A stretch of DNA of 64,000 nt, taken from Acanthopleura granulata. Its lineage: Eukaryota; Mollusca; Polyplacophora; Chitonida; Chitonidae. Below the pieces are notes generated by a model. That model was not told where the DNA came from. It did not search any database and saw only the letters and a list, made by a program, of their open reading frames with translations. A program made the translations under genes and the position numbers. Positions within the stretch are counted from its first letter, which is position 1. Each line of letters begins with the position of its first letter. This document shows positions 1 to 11,800 of the stretch, one piece after another. The stretch covers positions 20,151,203 through 20,215,202 of the forward strand of contig JABBOT010000005.1 of assembly GCA_016165875.1 (NCBI GenBank). Reading direction: 5' to 3'.

Positions 1-90
1 ATGAAAACTTCGCCTATACCTACGCTTTCTGCCTTCATCCAAGAGGAAGAAATAACCGATGCACCCGACTCAATAGTTGATGATTATTAA
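1..90 (+). CDS. possible 3' end of a gene cut by the window edge (weak)
   Basis: The first 90 bases form an open frame from ATG at base 1 to TAA at 88-90. It encodes 29 residues with an acidic, ordinary-looking tail (contains IQEEEITDAPDSIVDDY). It could be the end of a last exon entering from the left, but no acceptor is visible because the window starts here. No family is recognised, and no poly(A) signal is obvious just downstream. It may equally be a chance frame. Confidence 0.15.
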   Translation: MKTSPIPTLSAFIQEEEITDAPDSIVDDY

Positions 91-474
91 TGTTAATGTA
101 TTACCCAATCAAATAGTAGGCCTAGTTCAACTAACTGATTGAAAGCAAAGACGAAACAACAGGTGTCCGCGCACACGGCCGATGGCAGGTGAAATCCAAA
201 ACAGAAGAACTTTCCACAGCTGTAAAGATGGGGATAAAACCGGCATAAACAAACAGATGCTGGTCTGATGTTAAGATATTAAGACGTGGTGTCAAAATAC
301 TTCTTGTCGCGTTCAGTCATGCAGAGATTTTGTACCCTGAATTAAACCTTCCGTGGCCACGCATACTTTAATGTTCTATATACGATATCGTGCTGCAAAA
401 CATTACACGAGCTGGACATAGCTGGTCTATTCTACCTCAATGGCTCGGTCAACTCGTCATGTTCGCCCATCACC
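91..474. other. non-coding stretch, nothing recognised
   Basis: AT-rich sequence with short interrupted frames in all directions. I see no repeat unit, no RNA gene and no splice-bounded coding segment. Confidence 0.4.
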
Positions 475-1077
475 AGCCTAATGAATTAAACGATGTACCA
501 ATACAACTTTTAACAGTGGTCCATTTGAAAAACGAGGGTTGTTTTCCTGTCCGTATTTGAACGATGTCTACCCATTAAAATCTGTATGTTCCTCAATCAG
601 AAATGATCGGCCGAGGAGATCGCAGCGATCTTCATAAGCTTGTATTAAGCTCACATACCTTTCTTTAGGCAGCGGCCCGAATATTAACTACTTGTCGCTC
701 GCAAGACATTTATCGTAAACTCTCCACGCTGTGAGAGTTTTCGGCTTTTGGGCTACCTATGTGACAGCGTGATCCCTGCACAGAAAAACTCCAAATAAGG
801 GAGATTACCGGATTGCATTGACAGTTGGCTAAACATGGCGGACTGCGCGAATTTTTGTTCGAAACAATGGTCTAAAACAGCCTATATGGCCCTAACGCAA
901 GCGTTTGAAAACCGCTGCGATATGCTCTCCCCTCGTTTGATCACTGCTGATTCGGGAATACACAGATTTGAAAGGGTAGGCGGCGTCTAAATGCGGATAA
1001 AAAAATAACCCTCGTTTTTCAAATGGACTTCTGTTGGACGTTGTATGGATAGCGTACAACGTCTAATTCATTAGGCT
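475..1077. mobile_element. inverted-repeat MITE-like element, about 600 bp
   Basis: The left end (AGCCTAATGAATTA from 475) returns in reverse complement at the right end (TAATTCATTAGGCT to 1077). A perfect 20-base inverted match lies inside: CCATTTGAAAAACGAGGGTT near 522-541 pairs with its complement near 1006-1025. The arms stay recognisably complementary over roughly 120-140 bases with substitutions and small gaps. There is no transposase frame inside. This fits a non-autonomous DNA element with long terminal inverted repeats; a clear target duplication was not found. Confidence 0.65.
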
Positions 1078-1384
1078 AGCTCACCACGTGTTCCAGAGCT
1101 TTTAGTACACTTGATTGACACGTTTGAAATTTACAACGTGCATAAATTCTGTGCCAGCCCGAGCAGGCAAGTAACTGATTGGATCACGATGAGGGCTTTT
1201 CAAGTTCGGACTGGAACAGTTTCGACTAGTCGATTGATCAAGACAGAAAACGGAGTCATTTAACGCGTAGCGATACACGGAGTGCCTGATATGATGAAGA
1301 TACATTATACCGACACCGGGCGGACCAGTCCTGTTTCCTTACTGTAACCTCTCAATGCTGAGCGCCAAGCGAGGCAGCAAGAAG

Positions 1385-1486
1385 TGCCATTTTTGAAGTC
1401 TTTGGTATGACCTGTCCCGAGCTTGAATCTGGATCTTCCAACCTCGAGGCAGACGTTCTAACCACTAGACCACCGGGGCGGTAAAA
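1385..1486 (-). mobile_element. tRNA-derived SINE head or tRNA-like relic
   Basis: On the minus strand the sequence reads like a tRNA 5' half with box A (TGGTCTAGTGGTTAG) followed by a box-B-like AGATTCAAGCTC. The putative acceptor arms do not pair well, so I call a tRNA-derived SINE head rather than a working tRNA gene. The box A resembles Glu/Asp-type tRNAs. Confidence 0.5.
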
Positions 1487-1502
1487 AACAAATACAATGT
1501 GC

Positions 1503-2276
1503 AAAGTCCACCAGGGTTGTCAGAAATATTGCTGTGTTCATATGTGCCAAGCACAAATTTCCAGGTTTAGCCCTGGGCTAGATCGCACCTAAGACCAAAA
1601 ACGAGGAAGTTGCTGCTTCCTCGCCTGCCATTATGGGGAAATAACAATGACTGGTCACCCCGTATACTAGACTGGGTGTCTTCGGTATATCCTCTCGTTG
1701 AGGCAGCACTTAACAGAAAAGTTGTGCAGTATATAATACGCATACAAATGACTTCGTCGTCACATGACGTATGGAATATTGTGGCTGTTAAACCTCAAGC
1801 ATCACAGCATCCCGTAGCCTTAAAATCGTTGTGATGCTTATCCATTTAAATTACCATGGCATTTTTTTTTCTCCATGTCTGTGATTAAAGTGCAAGAATA
1901 TTTCTTCTCTCATGCACATACCTTATTTCTAATGATATTCTAATGACACAACCGTGCAGTCACCAATGATATGAATCAATATTTCAGAATATATATTTGT
2001 TAATATAGTATAATACTTGACAGTCAAAATTATGAACAGGATATCGTAAAGGAACCAGCTAAAATTAGGTCAACTCATAAAAATAGGTCAACAATACAAG
2101 ACATTTTCAGATCTTCACTTCAGTGGCTTAATATTAATCAGAATGCATCTCCGGGCATTTGGGTGCGCATGGTTTTCGGGGCCTAGGCGTCCCCTGGACC
2201 CTCGCCTAAAGTTGGCTGTGATAGTCGATCCACTCCCCCGCCCCCGCCTCCAGATCACGACAGCTTCCGACGCCTG
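1503..2276 (+). mobile_element. dispersed repeat C/D, copy 1
   Basis: Two blocks recur in the same order in reverse orientation at 19398-19769. Block C (1503-about 1790) starts AAGTCCACCAGG and contains AAGACCAAAAAC, GGGGAAATAACAATGACTG and ACTGGGTGTCTTC. Block D (about 2170-2276) contains TGTGATAGTCGAT followed by a C-rich run and GATCACGACAGCT. In this copy the blocks are about 380 bp apart, so it carries an insertion, or the other copy a deletion. No protein is encoded; class unknown. Confidence 0.6.
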
Positions 2277-3363
2277 TGTTAACGAAATGTATGCAATGGT
2301 TCAAAGGCCATTTGCGGCGCTTGAGCGAAATTTTACAAACCGGAGAAGAAGCAGATGACTTGTAAAGGTACGTCAAAATCAAAGAGATCAAGCCACTAAT
2401 TAGCAATTAGACAGATGCGCGTAATGAAGTTATCTCGAAACTCTAACAGGCATTACATCAGAGTCGCTTAGATTCCACCTCGTGAAAAGAGATAAGACAT
2501 TATACCTAACTCGTCCTCTCAACGATCGTTAGTGTGTTATTGATTAGTAAATCTAAGAGAGATACCCCACCTCCCCTGCGAAGCGATGTCCAATTTTTTC
2601 CTCGTTAAAGACCTGATACATGTCTCTATTTAAAACCATTTCGATTAAAATGTATATACACGCGTTGAAGTAAATAAACTCCTTGATAAAACAGCTATAT
2701 ATGTAATCTTTTCAGAGAACTGTTTTAGACGCCTTTTATCGTAATATATGTATATATGCAGCCTACACATTCAAAAATGTTAAATTCAGACTTCTAAAAT
2801 AAGCTCGTACCTTTCACCATTTTATTGTATAATTAAATAACTTATGATTTATGGCATGCATGTTAAATTCAAACTTTTTAAATAATCTTGTAACTATTAA
2901 CATTTTGGTCGAAGTAAATACTTATAATTCATGAGTCGATAAAGGTATATACGACACATTATAGTTGTGTATTTAGCTATTAAATACCAAATTATATTGG
3001 GTACATTCCTCTCTACGCACACCCTTGACTAGAGAAATCGGACCATACCGTTTAGGTATTTGCAGCTTATTGTGAGGTTTTAGGGCGCCTTTATTCAAAT
3101 CACTGATAGACCTAATCTCGTACGTTAATTCTATAAACGATCTCTTTCGCTCGACTGCGGCTTTAAGTCTGGAGGTTTGTCAGGATTGTCAGGATCTCCT
3201 GGGCGCCCTATCTAGTTTTCTTCATCAAGACCGAACTATGTACTGTCTGTTTGGTACGACGTACCATGGGCTCAGATCAGATAAATAAATATACACGTGA
3301 ATAGCGTACCAATTACGATTCTCACGAAAACATTCAAACCTCATGTGACCGTATATATCTCAT
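2277..3363. other. AT-rich non-coding stretch
   Basis: Strongly AT-rich, with scattered stops in all frames. I see no gene, repeat array or RNA feature. Confidence 0.4.
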
Positions 3364-3553
3364 GTATTTATTTATTTATTTGATTAGTTTTTTTACTCAA
3401 GAATATTTCAGTTATTCGCCAGCATTGTGGTGGGAGGAAACCGGACAGAGCCCGGGGAAACCCGCAACCCTGCGCAGGTTGCTGGCGGACCTTCCCACGT
3501 ACCGCAGGAGAGGAAGCCAACATGAGCTGGACTTGAACTCACAGCGACCGCAA
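3364..3553 (-). mobile_element. SINE family A, head-truncated copy
   Basis: On the plus strand it begins with the (ATTT)n tail complement, then CTCAAGAATATTTCA, GGTGGGAGGAAACCGG, GCAGGTTGCTGGC, CTTCCCACGTACCG, AACATGAGCTGGACTTG and CAGCGACCGCA. The tRNA-like head expected further right is missing. The element's own orientation is therefore minus. Confidence 0.8.
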
Positions 3554-3570
3554 TATCTCATTGAAAGTAT

Positions 3571-3780
3571 ATCCTTACACAATGGCGGTCAGTTTTATGG
3601 GTGGATAAAAAACCGGAATGCCAAGGGTAAACCACTGACTTCTTGAAAGTCACTGACAAACTTTCCCAAGTCTTGCGTACATGTGATGCACATTGGCCAG
3701 TATATGTGGCGATCGACTTGCCCCTCTGGTAGCGCGTAACCTCATGATATGAAATATAAAGTGGCACAACCAATCACATC
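3571..3780. mobile_element. SINE-like family B, diverged copy
   Basis: Contains the family-B landmarks ATGGCGGTCAGTTTTATGGG, CCGGAATGCCAAGGGTAAAC and CACTGACAAACTTTCCCA. The same landmarks occur near 8390, 9500, 11710 and 27335. The copy directly follows a family-A SINE, so one may have inserted beside the other. Right boundary uncertain. Confidence 0.55.
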
Positions 3781-4056
3781 TCACACTCTTTGGATACGCA
3801 AGAACATTAATCGCACGTGTACAAAATCGCCACAATGAAAACCAGGGGTTGCTTTACTAAGTTCTGTGTAGATTTCGGCGTCGAAACTGACCATCTGATA
3901 TATCAGCCGTCAACCAAAATAGGAGTTCCGGGACAATAATTGCAAGACCGATTTCCATAACAACGTTTAAAACAAACCATCACAGAACACAGAAGAGTGT
4001 ATAACGTAAGAAGGGAGGCCATCAAAAGTTTTCAGCGATGATGGAGAGCTGTAGGT

Positions 4057-4140
4057 TCAGCTACCTCCGAAGCTCTTGCACTAATTACATTTAGAGCAAG
4101 AGCTTTGTAAACGTAATGAGAGCAACAGCTTCGGAGATAC
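4057..4140. repeat. imperfect inverted repeat (hairpin-forming)
   Basis: The arm GCTACCTCCGAAGCTCTTGC matches the complement of GCAACAGCTTCGGAGATACC at about 18 of 20 positions. A shorter GCTCTTGC/GCAAGAGC pair sits inside. It is probably a small MITE relic. Confidence 0.5.
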
Positions 4141-4250
4141 CGTTGTCAATAGGAAAGACGCAAAGAATGCTTGATAGGCGGGTGGATAAATCGATATCCA
4201 AGTCGTGAACCATGCCAGACGAAGATAATGCCCTCAACGAATATCAATAT

Positions 4251-4508
4251 TTCTTTATTTGATTGTTGTTTTACGCCGTACTCAAGAATATTTCATTTAT
4301 ACGGCGGCGGTCAGCATTATTGTGGGAGGACACCGGGCAGAGCCCGGAAGAACACACGACCATCCGCAGGTTGCTGACAGACCTTCCCACGTACCGCTGG
4401 AGAGGAAGCCAACATGACCTGGGCTTGAACTCACAGCGACCGCATTGGTGGGAGGCTTTGGTCATTGCGCTGCGTTCGCGCGCTAACTGACTGAGCCACG
4501 GCGGCCCC
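4251..4508 (-). mobile_element. SINE family A, near-full copy
   Basis: A nearly complete copy. Read on the minus strand, it starts with a tRNA-like head (box A TGGCTCAGTCAGTTAG, box B GAGTTCAAGCCC). A central domain follows (CCTGCGGATGGTCGTG, CTCTGCCCGGTGTCCTCCCA), then the tail with GGCGTAAAACA and an A/T-rich end. tRNA-derived SINEs with conserved central domains are known from molluscs; I cannot assign the named family without a library. Confidence 0.85.
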
Positions 4509-4528
4509 TATTTCACATACCGCGAAAA

Positions 4529-4725
4529 GGATTATGGTGGGAAGAAATCGGACAGAGCCTGCGGGAAACCCACGACAATCCGCAAGTTGCTGGCAGACTT
4601 TCCCACGTACGACCGGAGAGGTAGCCAGCACGAGCTGGACTTGAACTCACAACGGCCGCATTGGTGAGAAGCACCTGGGTGATTACGCCGCGCTGGCGCG
4701 CTAACCCCTAGGCCACGGAGGTCCC
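4529..4725 (-). mobile_element. SINE family A, tail-truncated copy
   Basis: A second copy in the same orientation, 20 bases beyond the previous one. It has the central domain and the tRNA-like head (box B GAGTTCAAGTCC, end GGGACCTCCGTGGCC on minus) but no ATTCTTGAGTACGGC tail. Confidence 0.8.
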
Positions 4726-5010
4726 GGCGTTTTCCAAGGCCATTTCCACAAAGTGGTGAATGTGAAATGGCCATGTGAATTTCTTCAACTCATATGACTA
4801 CATGTACATCGATGGAGGAATAACCACTCCGATGAATATATGAAAACACGAATTTGGAATGAGTTGCTGTGTATAACGTTACCACACATGCCCACAATAT
4901 GTACTCTTTGTGGTACTTCACGAAGTTTAGTAACATTCCAACCCAAGAATCTCATTTGCATGGCAACTTTCATTCTGTGCTACACGTGTACAATGTAGCA
5001 TGAATGAATT

Positions 5011-5469
5011 CCTTAAAGGGAAACACCTCGTAAAATGAACTAAGGGTGAATGAATAGGTCATTAAAAACTGTATCTGAAAATACCTTCAATGAATTTTTT
5101 AGAGTTTTTTCACCAAAATAAACGTAGTCAAATGTTTTGATTGTACGGTGGGTTTTATGGATCATATTGAAAACGTGGTTCACCAGTGATGTTACACCAG
5201 CTTTTCTAGCGTTTCCATACATTACAGGAGTACTCTTCACAAGAACAATATTCAGAGCTGAACATAAAGGTGTACGAAAGGTCATGTGAAGTCATTGGTG
5301 AACCACATTACCCATATGGTCCATAAAACCCACCATACCATCAAAATTTTTGACTAAGTGTATCTGGGTGAGAAAAAAAAATCTAAAAAAAAAGTGAAGG
5401 TATTTTCAGACACAGTTTTTAATTGTCTTTTCACTCATCCAACATTCATTTTCACGAGATCTTTCCCTT
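5011..5469. mobile_element. palindromic MITE, family M2, copy 1
   Basis: The left arm (AAAGGGAAACACCTCG, AAAACTGTATCTGAAAATAC, TTTTATGGATCATATTGAAA) returns in reverse complement on the right (GGTCCATAAAACCCACCATA, GGTATTTTCAGACACAGTTT, CGAGATCTTTCCCTT). The arms cover most of the element. GAATGAATT flanks both sides (5002-5010 and 5470-5478), but this motif is itself nearly palindromic, so it may be part of the inverted repeat rather than a target duplication. A related copy lies at 10634-11209. No transposase is present. Confidence 0.7.
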
Positions 5470-5632
5470 GAATGAATTGCTATCGTTCGTTCCACTCGCT
5501 CCAAAGATTCTTAAAATAGAAACATCTCACAAATATTGCTTTATATTTATAGCCTTCATACATGTCATATTTATACACGTCGTAGATGAAACCATGTAAA
5601 ACTTCGAGATCTAACAAAAATGCTACATGAGA

Positions 5633-5755
5633 TTCATCCACATTCGATATGTCACACAACGTGTCAACATCAGTTCATCCACATTCGATATGTCACACAA
5701 CATGTCACCATCACTTCATCCACATTCGATATGTCACACAACGTGTCGCCATCAC
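5633..5755 (+). repeat. minisatellite, 41-bp unit, 3 copies
   Basis: Three units begin TTCATCCACATTCGATATGT at 5633, 5674 and 5715 and differ at only a few bases. A unit of 41 is not a multiple of three, so the open frames across it are incidental. Confidence 0.9.
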
Positions 5756-5989
5756 TTGGTGACAACATTAGCTCTGTCTATATGTATAGATGTATACGTC
5801 CCCGCATGCAAAAATTTTTCTGTTCATTTCGATTCTAATGACATTCAAGAGATCACCCCTTAATGGTTCTTTCAATAAGTAAAAGGGCTTACTGGCGGAA
5901 AATGTCATGAATAATATTCTGAACGTTTGGTCGCAAAAGTTTGTCACTCCAGTTATTCAACTTGTCCACTTGCATTTCACCCATGCCTT

Positions 5990-6545
5990 GAAATTCATCC
6001 GCAGGTCTTCCAACAAAGTATGGTGTACGAAACTCAGACTCTTACCAAAGACATGAAACTTACTTTTACACAGGATTTCCACTCATATCACAAAACTTAT
6101 CTTTAATATTCCCACTATAGACATGAAACTCACATTTATACAAGATTTCCATTCATTCCACCAAACGCATCCCTGGGACTCTTACTTCTATCAGAATTTC
6201 TACTCGCATCACGAAATTCATCTTTAGAACTTCCACGATGTGAAACTCACTTTTACCCAGGATTTTCATTTAGGCCTCAAAACTCACTCCCAGGCCTTCC
6301 ATCACAGATATATGCACGAAACTCACTGTCACACATGCAGGATTTCAATAAAAGATATGAAACTCACTCACCCAGGATTTTCGCTCAGGCCTCAAAACTC
6401 ACTCCCAGGACATCCACCACAGATACAGCTGCATATGCATGGAACTCACTGCCATACATGAAGGATTTTAATAACAGATATGGAATTCACTTTTATACAG
6501 GATTTCTTTTCATTCTACACATCCCAGCAATAAGGCTTTCACCAA
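5990..6545 (+). repeat. degenerate tandem repeat region
   Basis: The phrases ATGAAACTCACTTTTACACA, CAGGATTTCCACTCATA, CTCAAAACTCACTCCCAGG and ACATCCACCACAGATA recur about every 55-65 bases with many changes. The later part (6238-6500) also has a longer unit repeated about twice. It is an old minisatellite with no coding content. Confidence 0.7.
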
Positions 6546-7553
6546 CAACATGTTAACACGGGCTCCAGTCACTATTCATATTACGAAGAAGCAATTTTTC
6601 TCAATCACAGCCTTTCCATCCTACTAAAATTCATTCATGCTTTCATTCCAGTCAGTAAATTTCAACCGAAGACTTTATAGTGCATTAAACGTGTAATAGT
6701 GCAAATTCAAATATGAATTCCAAACAATTCCATAGATTTAAGGTCAATTTTTGAGATTGTGTGAAAGGTTTTTGAAACCGAATTCACACTGCAGATTTCT
6801 CTTATACACACCACACATTCCCTTCCAGCAAACTTACATTTTAATACAAAAAGCATGTCAGTAAGGCACATTCAAACAGTATTAACTAACAGCAGGTCTA
6901 TTAACTGACAACATATTTGATATTCAACGGTACATGTACACTGAAATTCTATATAAAAAAAAAATCATCAAGGAAATCAAGTTTGTCAAAATGCAACAAC
7001 ACGTTACAAGGGCCAACCTTGTACATTATTTTCAATTCTATGCCATTAGCATTGGCGTGAGATAAGTCTTGCCAATGTTTACCTGATTAATCATAATAAA
7101 CAGCATGAATGATGATTTTATCTGTAGAAAAATAGACTGATAGAACCAAATCAAGTCCTGTCTGATTGTATACATGTGAAAGTCTGTTACACCATACTGT
7201 CATGATGGGCTTCTTATTCAGCTATTTACATATAAATGATGGTACATGTACATGTGTAAGTAAATCAGCAAAATCAAGCAAAACAGCACTAATCGCACAA
7301 CTTTCAATATGACTACACAGCTAATTCAAAACACTCAAAGTTTCACAGGTTGAGAACACATTACGCGACCGTTCAAAACAAGGAACTTTCAATCTTTTTA
7401 TCTCAGATGTCATGGAAGTATGGCTGTTGTCCAAGATCAGGAATTTCCAATATTTATACATAAAACGCAAGAATAACAAAACCATTAAAAAAACAGATCT
7501 CACTTAACTGACAGACAATCCATATTCGGCTGCCGAGCAAGGAAAATGTGTTT
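6546..7553. other. AT-rich non-coding stretch
   Basis: No gene, array or RNA recognised; stops are dense in all frames. Confidence 0.4.
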
Positions 7554-7700
7554 AGTGACAATGTCAAGGAAACTACAATGTCAGGCAAGGGCAGTTCTTT
7601 AGGTGACAATTCCAAAAGAATTACAATGTCAAAGGAGCTCTGCTGCCAGTGACAATACTTTTAGTTAAAATTACAAGAGAAATATACTGTCAGGCAGTGA
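7554..7700 (+). repeat. degenerate tandem repeat, about 48-bp unit, 3 copies
   Basis: TGACAATGTCAAGG, TGACAATTCCAAAAG and TGACAATACTTTTAG start three successive units. Each contains ACAATGTCA or ACTGTCAGGCA. Confidence 0.55.
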
Positions 7701-8382
7701 AAATGTTTTTTTTTGTGTGAGATAGCAAGTTGAAATCTCAATCTCGCCCTGCCTTCAGATTTCTGCCACTGTCTGTCAGAAAGAGGCCATCCTGAAAAAA
7801 TTGTTTGTTAGGTTAAACCTGACCGTGAGAAAAAATAGGGTCAGTCGGTAGGGAGTTCTGTTTGTTTTTATTCTGGCTCTTGAAAACACAGGAATTTTAA
7901 AGAAATCAACATGGAGAGAAAAATCAAAAAAAAAAAAAAAAGCTTTATCAAAATACTTTTTCTTTTTAAAAACTTTTGAGTAGAGCCCTTTTCAGGGGGT
8001 CAGTTGGGCCACGTCCAATGAACATATTTTTGAGGGTGGCCTGATTGCTCTGTATATTGACTAGCATTGAGACTCTGAAAAAGCCCTGTTTTATTACCTG
8101 CATTTAATTTAACCAGCGGATTTAGCAAAATTAAAATTTACGACAGTAAGAAATTAAAATTTCTTTTGAGATTACATAACTAAGTTCATGTATTATAAAT
8201 AAAAAAATAACATAAAATAATAATAAACAAAAGTCAACAAATACATAAATAAATAAATATGCATAAAACTGGAGTTGAAACGAGCTCATACCTGAAGAAA
8301 ACTGTACCATCTTAAAGGGAATATGATCTTCAACACAAGTTCCTTTCTCAATGAAGGACTGAAAGTGGAGAAGTACTAAGAC
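7701..8382. other. non-coding stretch downstream of the SLC22 gene
   Basis: AT-rich, with a poly(A) run near 7926-7940. TTTATT on the plus strand near 8088 is a candidate minus-strand AATAAA signal for the SLC22 transcript, but distance and weak context make this uncertain. Confidence 0.3.
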
Positions 8383-8610
8383 TGACTGATTGATTGATTG
8401 ATTGTTAAATACCACACTCCAGATGGTTTATAGATCAAGCGAACTGGAATGCTCTTTGGAAAGTTACTGATGAACTTTGGCAAAGTAGATCACCATGTTG
8501 GTGGAAGACACCTGGTCTTCAGTGAATGTCAGACTGCACAAATTATCCTACCAGCACTGTTGATAACTTATAGTCACCCAGTTCCCATGAGAAGTGAGAG
8601 TGAAGGAATC
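8383..8610. mobile_element. SINE-like family B copy
   Basis: Starts with GATTGATTGATTGATTG, then ACCACACTCCAGATGGTTTA, AACTGGAATGCTCTTTGG, TGGTGGAAGACACCTGGTCT and CAGACTGCACAAATTATCC. It matches the 9495-9755 copy block for block. Confidence 0.6.
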
Positions 8611-8861
8611 AAGAAATACTCTGCCCATGGTCAGAAGTACCAAAACGTTGGTATGTAATTTGCCTTAGGGTCAAAACAAACCAGCTACAGAGCCAGCACA
8701 CTAAAACATATCTGATCTCCTATGATTTTAATTATATTGAGATTAATGCCCACTAACAGCATATCAACTAAAACCCCCACACACATACACACAAACACAT
8801 GTAATTCTGACGACAAAGAAATTGCACACAAAATTAAATTGTATAACTTGGGATATTTTAA

Positions 8862-11800
8862 TTAAGCAACACTGTTCAGAGGAATCTCTTCCAGATCTTG
8901 ATTCCCACTGGCTGAAGTTGTGGTCAGGTGACCATTTGTTGTATCATGCACATGGAGTTGATCAGGGAGGGGTGTTTTGTTCGTCTCTGGGAGGGCCATA
9001 CAGAGAGAGGCACACACCACAGCACACACGCCAAATACAGCATACGGGATGAACGCTCCGTAATTCCCCTGCAACAATAAATATTGAGATGAATTTACAA
9101 AACAAAATTATTTAGCTTTTTAATAAACATGGACGAACATTCACACGCTTGATAATTCCAAAAACATTCCGCAGAGAGTGAACTCTATGAAATTAATATT
9201 CACAGCATGAAATTAAATCATAAAATGTTTAATTTAATGTCAAATTGCTTGGTTAATAGATGTATTAAAGATGTTTGCATTTGCATACTAAGGGAGATAA
9301 TTCTGTAACAGAGCAGAATATGGTTTTCACTTGATCCAGAGTCCACTTGTTCAAAGCCATACTTAACACTGAAAGGCTAAATTTAATACAAAGATTTTAT
9401 GTGTTTGTATACTTTTAAAAACTTGAGCCATGCGGTTGAAAGTGGATATGCAGCAAGGTAAAAATGGGATGTTTCCAGTTCCACACTGTTGATTAACTGA
9501 TGGTTATTTAACACCCTATTCAAAAAACTTTTCACTTATACCATGGCCGAGAGTTTATGGGTGGAGTAAACCAGAGTGCCCAGGTTAAACCAATGGCTTT
9601 TGGCAAGTTACTGACAAACTTTCCCACATGTGGGGCCATAGACTTGCAAAACATACTGGTGGAAGACAAGTGGTCTTCATGGAACTTAAGGCTGTACAAA
9701 TGATTCTGAGAGTGGCACTGATCATTGATTGTCACCAAGGCCCCTGACAACAGTGAGAGAGAGGGGAATCAACGTCTTCTCTGTGCAGAGAAGTCTTACC
9801 AAGAACACTAGCTGTGGAGCCACAATTCCTCCAATTCGGGCTGACATAGAGCACGAGCCCACTCCAATATTTCTGCAACGAAAAGTAACAAGCAATCAAC
9901 ACACACGACAAGTGGTGCTCCAAGTGTACACTATGTGCATTTGTATGTTGTGTTGGGGATTAATAATGTGCAGAGCTACCATTCGATTTTCATGAAAGGA
10001 TATGTTTTTCCAGAGATTTTAAGGGCCTAATATCCTATGTTTTCCAGCACTTTCAAAGATCATTTAGTTTAAATACAAATATTCATGTGGAGTCAAATGA
10101 GTAATAACTAATGGTAGGTTATTATAGGTCAATTTCCTAATTTTCCATAATGCTCAAATGACAATGAACACTGAAAAATCAAGAGCCTTAAAGGACTTAT
10201 CTTTATTTCCTTGTAGCAAATCGGTCACAATTTATTCATTTACTTCATTGCTGTTTTACACCCTGCTCAAAAATATTTCACTTATACAATGACAGCCAGC
10301 TTTATGGTGGGAGGGAACCAGGGGAAACCCAGCATGAACTGTGCTTGAATTCACGTTGTTGAGTGATCGCATTTGTGAGAGGCACCTATGTCATTACACT
10401 GCACTAGCACTCTAACCCCACCAGCCAAGGAGGCTCCCCAAACCTGTCTGTGCATATATTTATCATGCTGCCTCACTCAAATGTTATGCCTAAGACACCA
10501 GATACTGCACTGCACCCAGTTGCAGCAGACACTAAATAGATCAGTACCTGGCCTATCTTTCTCTCTTTAAGCCTATCTTTCCCTCTTAGGTCTCATGAGA
10601 AAGAACCCAGGGCCGACTAGCACAAATCCCTTTTAAAGTCAAAGACCACTCAAAAATGAAGTTGTGATAATAAAGTTAAAAGAGCATAAAAAACTGTATC
10701 TGAAAGTACCTTCTCTGAATTTTTTTGATTTTTTCCCACCAAATGAAAGGCAGTCAATTGTTCTGATGGTATGATGGACTTTATGGGCTACACTGAATAG
10801 CCTGAGGAACAATGACGTCACAGATTTCTTTTAGCAGCTGAACAGCCTCTGACTGTTTTATTTCCACATTAAATACAGATACAGGTGCAGTACTACTATT
10901 ATACTCATGCAGAACATAAACATACAACAACCAGAGGCTGTTTAGCAGCTACAAGGAATGTGTGACGTCATTGTTCTTCAGCCTATTCAATATGGCCCAT
11001 ACAGTCCTCCATACTATCAAATGTCATTGTTTTTCGGCCTATTCAATATGGCCCATGCAGTCCTCCATATTACCAAAACATTTGACTGCCTTTTATTTTG
11101 GTGGGAAATAATCTCAAAAATTCATTGAAGGTATTTTCAATTCAGATGCAGTTTTTTAAATAATCTTTTCACTCACCACAACTTCATCTTTGCGTGGTTT
11201 TTCACTTTAGCATTATGAGAATGCCACTTCCATGGACCCTTAATGTCTAAACAGTTTACAGGTTGGTAAAGCTAGGAGTTTTTCATGCAAGCACCAACCA
11301 GACAAGACAATTCACACCTGGGGCTTACTCTTTAGTTAACGTTACACCTATAACAACCTAAGTTTATAAAAAATGTCAAGAAAATGTCAAAACTTGTTAT
11401 ACCTGACAACTGTGGGGAAAATCTCGGCAGAGAAGACCTGCACAGCGGCCCAGGCCCCAGATATCCCAAACTTGCCCAGCATGGCAGAGGCCAAAATGGC
11501 TGCAGGCCACGATGAAGCTTTATCTGTAAACAAGGCACATAAGGAAGAAAGATGTTGACAGTAAAAACAACATGTGCTGACTTCTTAAAATCTATGAACC
11601 TCATTTTAAAATTAAACCGGGCAACAGAACTGCACAGAAAGTAAAGTAATGACTTGATCCCTTGAAATCTAAACTTTTGACAGTACAACTTCTTTTTTTT
11701 GGACAATGATGATCAGATTTATATGGGGTGGATATCAGACAGCCCAGGGTAAACCACTGACCTGGGACAAGTCTCTGATCAGTGATACACGTTCACACTT

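Noticed and set aside
1409..1482. A functional tRNA gene
   Set aside because: Box A and box B are present, but the acceptor ends do not pair, so it is better explained as a tRNA-derived SINE head.
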